A DNA stretch of 12,722 nt, taken from positions 1 to 12,722 of the forward strand of contig JBLNGH010000013.1 of assembly GCA_050264575.1 (NCBI GenBank), written 5' to 3'. The translations under genes were made by a program, and so were the position numbers. Numbering within the stretch: position 1 is the stretch's first letter; the number at the start of each line of letters is the position of its first letter. Below the pieces are notes generated by a model. That model was not told where the DNA came from, made no database searches, and saw nothing but the letters and a program-made list of their open reading frames with translations. Source of the DNA: DASQFI01 sp050264575. GTDB lineage: Bacteria; Acidobacteriota; Vicinamibacteria; Vicinamibacterales; SCN-69-37. Positions 7,489 through 12,722 of the stretch are shown here, piece by piece.

Positions 7489-7505
7489 CACTCTCGTTTG
7501 GAGTG
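7489..7505 (+). promoter_or_regulatory. Short inverted repeat upstream of the metal ATPase
   Basis: CACTC-7 nt-GAGTG in the 102-bp gap between the oxidase stop and the ATPase start, about 30 bp before the ATPase ATG. MerR-family regulators of zntA-type genes use dyads with ACTC/GAGT halves, but arms of 5 bp are weak and no matching -35/-10 elements were identified. It could equally be a chance repeat. Confidence 0.2.
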
Positions 7506-7533
7506 GCCCTCTACCTGTCACTCAGGGAGGCTT

Positions 7534-9741
7534 ATGCCGGCCGTTCGTGAAGACGCTTCAACGGCCGACCCACTCGAGTTCCGGATCCATGGCATGGATT
7601 GCGCCGACGAGGTGGCAATTCTCAGGCGCGAGATCGAGCCCCTTGTCCGATCACCCGCACGACTGGCGTTCGACATTCTTCGGGGCAAGATGCGCGTCGC
7701 GCCAGGGACTCCGGCGGTTACGGCCGATGACATCGCGAAGGCTGTTGCCCGCACCGGCATGCGGGCCGAACTGTGGCAGGACATTCGACCCGGATCGGCG
7801 GAGGCGGGGTTTTGGCAGCGACGCGGCCGCACTGTCCTGACGATACTCAGCGGCCTGTTCTCAACCGCTGGGTTTCTTGCCCACGCTGCGCAGGTCGGCA
7901 TTCTGCGAGCCCTCGGATCTGAAGGCACACCGGTCGCAACGTCATCTGACACGCCGCCGTTCATCGCCCTCGTGTTGTACACCGCTGGCATCCTCACCGG
8001 CGGCTGGTTCATCGCACCCCGGGCTTGGAACGCTGCCCGTCGTCTGCGGCCCGACATGAACCTCTTGATGACCATGGCGGTCGTCGGAGCCGTGGGCATC
8101 GGCGAGTGGTTCGAAGCGGCGGTCGTCACGTTCTTGTTCTCTCTTTCGCTGGCGCTGGAATCGTGGAGTGTCAATCGCGCACGCCGCGCCGTCGAGGCGC
8201 TCCTCGCCATCGCGCCTCCGACGGCCCGGCTCCTCGGGCCAGACGGGACCGAGACGGAGGTGCCTCCGGAGGAGGTCACGGTTGGGGCGCGTGTGCTCGT
8301 CAAACCGGGCGATCGCATCCCACTCGATGGCATCGTTCGACGCGGCCAGAGTCAGGTCAACCAGTCGCCCATCACAGGAGAGAGCCTGCCCGTTGAGAAG
8401 GCGCCCGGAGCCGAAGTGTTTGCCGGCACGGTCAACGGTGACGGAGCGCTCGAGATCGAAGTCACACGGCTCGCCGGCGAAACGACGCTCGCGCAAATCA
8501 TCCGGATGGTCGGCGAGGCGCAGAGCCGACGGGCGCCATCTGAGCAGTGGGTCGATCGGTTCGCACAGGTCTACACGCCGGCAGTGCTGGCGATCGCTAT
8601 TGCCGTTGCGGTCGTTCCGCCGCTGGTCGTGGGCGGCGATTTGGCAACATGGTTTTATCGGGCACTCGTACTCCTCGTGATCGGCTGCCCCTGTGCCCTC
8701 GTGATTTCGACGCCGGTGAGCGTCGTCGCCAGCCTGGCGGCGGCGGCGCGGCATGGTGTCCTGGTCAAGGGCGGTGTCTTCATTGAAGCGCCCGCACGGT
8801 TGAAGGCCGTCGCCCTGGACAAGACGGGCACTCTCACTGCCGGCGCACCGGAAGTCGTTGATGTTGTGCCCCTGCCCGGGCATACCGAGGAAGAGCTGCT
8901 TCGGGCAATGGGCGCGATGGAAGCTCACAGTGACCATCCCCTGGCGCGCGCGATCACGTCACACGTTCGTTCGAGGGGCATCGCCTTCGATCCCGCAGAG
9001 GACGTTCAAGCGATACAGGGCCGTGGGGTCACGGCGCTCATCCAGGGCAAGCGGTACTGGCTTGGATCGCACCGCTATCTTGACGAGCTCCGGCAGGAGA
9101 CGCCCGAGGTGCATGAACATCTTGAATCGAAATCCTCCGCGGGCCGAACCGTGGTCGTGATGGGAAAGGAGGACCACGTCTGCGGGTTCGTGACGCTGGC
9201 CGACGCTGTCCGTCCGGAATCTGCGACGGCCATTGGTGCCCTGCGAGAGGCCGGCGTTGAGCATGTCGTCATGTTGACCGGCGACAACCGCGCCACGGCC
9301 GATCGGATCGGAAGCGCGACCGGGATCTCGGAGATTCGAGCGGAACTGCTTCCCACCGATAAGGTCGCCGCGGTGGAAGACCTGGTCCGTCAGTATCGAA
9401 CCGTCGCGATGATTGGGGACGGCGTGAATGATGCGCCGGCGATGGGCCGTGCCACCATCGGTATCGCGATGGGCGCGGCCGGCAGCGACGCCGCAATCGA
9501 GGCCGCTGATATCGCGCTCATGTCTGATGATCTGTCACGACTACCCTGGCTGATTCACCACTCCAGGCGGACTCTTCGGATCATCAAGCAGAACATCGCC
9601 CTCTCGCTGGGAGTCAAGGCACTGTTCGTGGTACTTACTGTCTTCGGCTACGCGAGCTTGTGGGGCGCGATCGCGGCAGATATGGGAGTCTCGCTGGTCG
9701 TGATTGCGAACGCGCTCCGGCTGCTGCGGCCTGGCGTGTAG
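7534..9741 (+). CDS. zntA: P1B-2 type Zn/Cd/Pb-exporting ATPase (ZntA/CadA-like)
   Basis: Inner-membrane ATP-driven exporter of divalent soft metals, 735 residues. The ATG at 7534 has AGGGAGG just upstream (3-nt spacer); a GTG at 7462 would add 24 residues that look non-native. Domains: N-terminal HMA-like domain (residues 13-80) with GMDCADE (C23, D25, E26) in place of the usual CxxC; membrane helices from about residue 95; actuator TGES loop (SPITGESLPVEK); metal-binding CPC in TM6 (C385-P386-C387); phosphorylated D429 in DKTGTLT; nucleotide-binding HP motif H468-P469; hinge GDGVNDAP (D629, D633). The last helices have K695 and D716, 21 residues apart, as K693 and D714 in ZntA; this marks P1B-2 (Zn/Cd/Pb) rather than copper pumps. 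It follows the oxidase gene by 102 bp on the same strand. Confidence 0.95.
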   Translation: MPAVREDASTADPLEFRIHGMDCADEVAILRREIEPLVRSPARLAFDILRGKMRVAPGTPAVTADDIAKAVARTGMRAELWQDIRPGSAEAGFWQRRGRTVLTILSGLFSTAGFLAHAAQVGILRALGSEGTPVATSSDTPPFIALVLYTAGILTGGWFIAPRAWNAARRLRPDMNLLMTMAVVGAVGIGEWFEAAVVTFLFSLSLALESWSVNRARRAVEALLAIAPPTARLLGPDGTETEVPPEEVTVGARVLVKPGDRIPLDGIVRRGQSQVNQSPITGESLPVEKAPGAEVFAGTVNGDGALEIEVTRLAGETTLAQIIRMVGEAQSRRAPSEQWVDRFAQVYTPAVLAIAIAVAVVPPLVVGGDLATWFYRALVLLVIGCPCALVISTPVSVVASLAAAARHGVLVKGGVFIEAPARLKAVALDKTGTLTAGAPEVVDVVPLPGHTEEELLRAMGAMEAHSDHPLARAITSHVRSRGIAFDPAEDVQAIQGRGVTALIQGKRYWLGSHRYLDELRQETPEVHEHLESKSSAGRTVVVMGKEDHVCGFVTLADAVRPESATAIGALREAGVEHVVMLTGDNRATADRIGSATGISEIRAELLPTDKVAAVEDLVRQYRTVAMIGDGVNDAPAMGRATIGIAMGAAGSDAAIEAADIALMSDDLSRLPWLIHHSRRTLRIIKQNIALSLGVKALFVVLTVFGYASLWGAIAADMGVSLVVIANALRLLRPGV

Positions 9742-9774
9742 GCCCGGTAGCGGCCGAACGCTGCCGCCACTACG

Positions 9775-9803
9775 CGTGGTGCTTCGGCGAGCCACGATTT
9801 CTT
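9775..9803 (+). terminator. Possible intrinsic terminator after the metal ATPase
   Basis: In the 63-bp convergent gap, CGTGG (9775-9779) pairs with CCACG (9792-9796), enclosing GC-TTCG-GC, a stable UUCG tetraloop, with a few unpaired bases. It is followed by ATTTCTT, a short T-rich run. The stem is interrupted and the T-run is weak, so this is a tentative call. Confidence 0.35.
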
Positions 9804-9804
9804 G

Positions 9805-10812
9805 TCAGAACGCAGCCACTCGTTCCACGAACCAGAAGCTCGCGAGGCCGCCAATGGCATACGGCGCGATGCGCCAGAGCCACGCGGGTTGCGACAATCG
9901 AAGCCGTTGTCCCGCGCGCCAGCCAATTGCGATCACCGCCAACACGGCTCCGACAAACAGCAACTGCCCAATCTCCACGCCCACATTGAAAAGCAGCAAG
10001 GCGATCGGGATGGACGACTGCGGTAAGCCGACCTGCGCGAGCGCGCCGGCAAAGCCGAATCCGTGCAGCAGGCCCAAGGTGAACGCCACAGCCCACGGAG
10101 AGTGTTGCGTCACGCTGTGCCGCCCTTGCCGCATGCGGACGATCTCCGACGCGACGAAGACAATGCTCAGCGCAATCGAAGCTTCGACGGGGGGCCCGGG
10201 GACATGCACCCAGCCGAGGGTTGCCCCGGCAAGCGTCAGACTGTGCGCCGCCGTGAACGCCGTGATGGTCACGAGCAGTCGTCGGGTCCCGTGCACGAGG
10301 AGCACCAGAGCGAGCACGAACAACAGATGATCGAACCCGGTCAGGATGTGTTCAATCCCGAGGACCGTATAGGTCCTGACCACTTCCAGCCGGCCAGGGC
10401 TGCGCCTGCCGACGAAGCTGGGGTGCACCGGCAGGATGCGCTCGAGTTGCACAGTGCCGTCCAGTCGCACGAGCCGCGCGAGCACATCGATCCGAGTTTC
10501 CGAAAGCTGCGAGAAGACGATCGCCTTCCCATCGAGCCCTTCCGGCACACGGATTCGCCAGCGCTGCACCGTGACACCACGCGAGAAGGTGCTCCGCACC
10601 GGCGTCAGCGCCTCGGTTCCGTTCGGGAACTGTGGCTTCACCTTGAGCGTGGTGGACTCGTCGATCGCGGGGATCTTCCAGAGAACGTCGTACGTGTCCC
10701 GGTCCAGCTGCGTCAGCTGTAGGTAGGCCGGCTTGAACTCGTCGGCGCGAGTGGGAACCACGCCGTAGAACAGCAGCGCCACCGCCACCGGCAGGAGAAA
10801 GCGCTTGCTCAT
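9805..10812 (-). CDS. HupE/UreJ-family membrane protein
   Basis: Inner-membrane protein of 335 residues in the HupE/UreJ_2 group; relatives named HupE or UreJ are linked to nickel uptake, but this branch has no established substrate. It has a Sec signal (residues 1-23, cleavage after TRA), then an extracytoplasmic domain of about 120 residues (24-145), then about six membrane helices. Family motifs are GIEHILTGFDHLLF (152-165; H155, D161, H162), AFTAAHSLTL (H190), PPVEASIALS (E210), LLHGFGFAGAL (H250) and FNVGVEIGQLLF (E280). These conserved His and acidic residues within helices suggest metal binding in the membrane. The ATG overlaps the TGA of the isomerase gene by 4 bp, so the two are probably translationally coupled. 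It converges on the metal ATPase gene, but its operon partners are not known resistance genes. Confidence 0.88.
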   Translation of the reverse strand: MSKRFLLPVAVALLFYGVVPTRADEFKPAYLQLTQLDRDTYDVLWKIPAIDESTTLKVKPQFPNGTEALTPVRSTFSRGVTVQRWRIRVPEGLDGKAIVFSQLSETRIDVLARLVRLDGTVQLERILPVHPSFVGRRSPGRLEVVRTYTVLGIEHILTGFDHLLFVLALVLLVHGTRRLLVTITAFTAAHSLTLAGATLGWVHVPGPPVEASIALSIVFVASEIVRMRQGRHSVTQHSPWAVAFTLGLLHGFGFAGALAQVGLPQSSIPIALLLFNVGVEIGQLLFVGAVLAVIAIGWRAGQRLRLSQPAWLWRIAPYAIGGLASFWFVERVAAF

Positions 10813-11654
10813 CGCCGGTCCGTGGACGGTTTCGTCTCGATGCTGACCTCATATCCGCGGCGCATCTTCGTGTACGCATCGTTGCGCGCGCGCTGCCGGC
10901 GGTCGTTCTCCCATTCGCGCACAACCTGGTCACGCACGCCGGCGAGCTCGGGTGCGGCGGCCGGCGTCCGAGCCGAGACGCGCACGTAATGCGAGCCGAA
11001 GCTCGACTCGATCGGCCCCGCCCATTCGCCAATCGGCACCTTCTCGAGCGCTGCGGCAAAGGAGGCGCCGAAATCGCGCGCCACCAGATCGGCAGGGGTT
11101 TGGGTGATTCGATGCGGAAGCAGTGTCCGCATGCCGAGTTCCTCGGCGTCGGTACCGTTGCGCAGGGCCGCGCGCGTGACGGCCACTGCCCGCACCACTT
11201 CAGGACCGGACGTGGATTGTCCGAGAAAGACCTGCTCGAAGGTGAGGATGGCCGGCTGCACGAAGCGCGCCTGGTTCGCCGCCAAGTACGCGGACAGATC
11301 CGCGTCGGTCGGTGTCCGTGTCGCGGCGTCCTCCTCCGCGATCATCTCGATCTTCTGCCGGACTCGACGTTTCACGACGATGTCGTCACGCTCGAGCCCA
11401 AGCTTCACACCTTCGCGATACAGGATCTCATCGCGTACGTACGACTCGATCAAGTGGTTCAGTTCGGTCGAGGATGGTTCGCGCCCTCTCGCCGCCACGT
11501 GCTGTGTGACGAGGTCGTCTACCACTCCCTGAGTGATGACGATGCGGCGCCCACCGGAATCGCCGGGCGCCATCCATCGATAGGCGCTGAAGAGCGCGAT
11601 GCCGATCAGCAGGAAGTGCAGCATCGGCTCGCCGAGAAGTTTTCGAAGGTGCAT
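10809..11654 (-). CDS. Membrane-anchored peptidyl-prolyl cis-trans isomerase (parvulin/SurA-like)
   Basis: Predicted periplasmic folding factor, 281 residues. One N-terminal hydrophobic segment (about residues 10-29, EPMLHFLLIGIALFSAYRWM) is likely an uncleaved anchor. It is followed by a charged helical SurA_N-like part (about 40-110; LIESYVRDEILYREGVKLGL) and a parvulin-type rotamase-like domain from about 130 to 228 (ILTFEQVFL, then PIGEWAGPIESSFGSHYVRV, the usual G-x-H-x-V-x-V end of such domains). The tail is basic. AGGTAA lies about 6 nt before the ATG. The gene sits 48 bp after the DUF3604 gene and overlaps the HupE-like gene by 4 bp, so it may assist folding of one of these neighbours; that is inference. 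The rotamase domain is divergent, so activity is not certain. Confidence 0.85.
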   Translation of the reverse strand: MHLRKLLGEPMLHFLLIGIALFSAYRWMAPGDSGGRRIVITQGVVDDLVTQHVAARGREPSSTELNHLIESYVRDEILYREGVKLGLERDDIVVKRRVRQKIEMIAEEDAATRTPTDADLSAYLAANQARFVQPAILTFEQVFLGQSTSGPEVVRAVAVTRAALRNGTDAEELGMRTLLPHRITQTPADLVARDFGASFAAALEKVPIGEWAGPIESSFGSHYVRVSARTPAAAPELAGVRDQVVREWENDRRQRARNDAYTKMRRGYEVSIETKPSTDRR

Positions 11655-11702
11655 GAGGATTACCTGAGCGCCCGCACTCCGGATAACGCGAGCGTGGCAG
11701 CT

Positions 11703-12722
11703 TTACTTTGGCGAATACCAGATTGGCGACGTGAACGCCCGCTCCTGCGTCGTCATCGGCACCCTGGCGTCCGTGATCTTGATCTTGAAGTACGCCGCGT
11801 CGTACGCGGTCCAGCGCGGCGTCGGAATCTCGAGGACGCGCGCGTAGTAGACCGCGCGGACCGCCGGATCGAAGTCCGGGTCCTTCCACACCGTGACCAG
11901 TTCCGGATCACCGATGGTGTTGGTCCACGTTGCGGTGGCGACGTCCACGGTGTTTCCCACGGCGGTGAGCTTGCCATTGACGATCTTGCGCCGGTCCTTG
12001 TCGCCCCAGACCACGTCGTAGATCTTCTCCTGCGGCTTGCCGTCCTTGCCCAGCCATCCCTTGATGATCTGGATGCGATCGAGGTTGCCGCTGAACCGGT
12101 CTTTGAGCGCGGCGACGAGGAACGTCGGCGCTTTGCCGGGCGGCGCAGCGGGAAGATCGCCGCCCATCGGCACACCTTTCGCGTAGCCGGCCACCGCGGG
12201 CGTGCGGGTGGCGTCGGCCGGCGTGAAGTCGTAGCCGCCAAAAAACCGGACGATCATGCGGGGACCGCTCGTCGCGTAGGTCTCACGGCGCATCATCGCG
12301 TCCCACAACTCCGCACGCGTGTTACCGGTCGACCATACGGCGGTGTATCCGGCCGCCGTCATCTCCCAGCCCTTCACGATGCGGTTGGGGCCGAAGTTCA
12401 TCGCGTCCTCGTCCCACCGATCCGGCCGGGGCTCGGCACTCGGGAATTTGGCGAAGAAGTTGTCCTCTTCGGCGGCCACGAGGCCGTTATGGGTATCGGT
12501 TCCGCCCGCCATCCCGAACTTGAACGGGTTGGTTCCCAGATCCTGTTCCACCTTCAGGCCGTTCTTGAGAGCTTCGCGCGCGTATTCGCCGGCGATCATG
12601 CCGGGTTTCTTCGGCGTCTGAGTCAGGTTGCCGCGGTCCCACAGCTCGTACGCGGCGAAGTCGTCGGTCGTCGACAGCGACGGATGCGACTCGCTCTGCC
12701 CCTTCATCTGAATCGCTTCGAA
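11703..12722 (-). CDS. DUF3604 domain protein (partial, N-terminus outside window)
   Basis: C-terminal 339 residues of a larger protein; the frame stays open through the right window edge. An internal Met codon at 12707 is not the true start, because the preceding codons (FEAIQ) continue the family sequence into MKGQSESHPSL. Family full length is around 600 residues or more. Recognisable parts are the ESHPSLS...DFAAYELWD segment, FGMAGGTDTHNGL (a PHP-like metal-site motif, Asp and His), the MNFGPNRIVKG and GYTAVWSTGNTRAELWDAM segment, RRETYATSGPRMIVRFFGG, and the end AYFKIKITDARVPMTTQERA with FTSPIWYSPK. The function is not established; a metal-dependent hydrolase with a PHP-like fold is a reasonable guess from the motif. 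It is the first visible gene of an operon with the isomerase (48 bp downstream) and the HupE-like protein. Confidence 0.88.
   Translation of the reverse strand, partial: FEAIQMKGQSESHPSLSTTDDFAAYELWDRGNLTQTPKKPGMIAGEYAREALKNGLKVEQDLGTNPFKFGMAGGTDTHNGLVAAEEDNFFAKFPSAEPRPDRWDEDAMNFGPNRIVKGWEMTAAGYTAVWSTGNTRAELWDAMMRRETYATSGPRMIVRFFGGYDFTPADATRTPAVAGYAKGVPMGGDLPAAPPGKAPTFLVAALKDRFSGNLDRIQIIKGWLGKDGKPQEKIYDVVWGDKDRRKIVNGKLTAVGNTVDVATATWTNTIGDPELVTVWKDPDFDPAVRAVYYARVLEIPTPRWTAYDAAYFKIKITDARVPMTTQERAFTSPIWYSPK

Noticed and set aside
7942..8937. 331-codon minus-strand frame opposite the metal ATPase
   Set aside because: The plus strand encodes CPC, DKTGT and other P-type ATPase motifs in one frame.
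9748..9775. GTAG/CTAC-GCGGC/GCCGC stem after the ATPase as terminator
   Set aside because: It has a bulged stem with no T-run on either strand; the following UUCG hairpin at 9775-9803 is the better candidate.
1..12722. CRISPR array, tRNA/rRNA genes, insertion sequences, att sites
   Set aside because: Looked for spaced direct repeats, tRNA-like arms, transposase motifs and terminal inverted repeats; none seen by eye.

Overview
The window is GC-rich DNA from a Gram-negative bacterium. Evidence for an outer membrane and periplasm is a TolC-type outer-membrane factor, an RND pump with a lipoprotein adaptor, and Sec, Tat and lipoprotein signals. The gene set (CzcCBA-type pump, DUF3604/PPIase/HupE operon) would fit Acidobacteriota or a similar GC-rich soil or sediment lineage, but that placement is inference. 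No rRNA, tRNA, CRISPR array, transposase or integrase was seen.

Region 1 (1-4736, minus strand) is a heavy-metal efflux operon. In order of transcription it holds a small secreted Cys-rich protein (4455-4736), a CzcC/TolC-like outer-membrane factor (3072-4364), a CzcB-like lipoprotein adaptor (1894-3075) and a CzcA-like RND proton/metal antiporter (2-1888, cut by the left edge). The last three genes are packed tightly: a 4-bp ATGA overlap, then a 5-bp gap. Together they would form a tripartite pump moving divalent metal from periplasm and cytoplasm to the outside.

Region 2 (4737-5961) is a loosely packed interval. It contains a spacer with several short dyads, a possible small membrane protein (4966-5169, plus) and a class I SAM methyltransferase gene (5187-5801, minus). 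The methyltransferase is interrupted by an in-frame TGA just before its SAM-binding motif I.

Region 3 (5962-9741, plus strand) holds a Tat-exported multicopper oxidase and a P1B-2 (ZntA/CadA-type) Zn/Cd/Pb-exporting ATPase, followed by a possible UUCG-loop terminator. With region 1 this makes a metal-resistance cluster: inner-membrane export by the ATPase, periplasm-to-outside export by the RND pump, and periplasmic copper or metal oxidation by the oxidase. No metal-responsive regulator gene lies in the window.

Region 4 (9805-12722, minus strand, convergent with region 3) is a second operon: DUF3604 protein (C-terminal part, cut by the right edge), then a membrane-anchored parvulin-like peptidyl-prolyl isomerase, then a HupE/UreJ-like membrane protein. 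The last two genes overlap by 4 bp. The function of this trio is not established; it is the best candidate here for an undescribed system.
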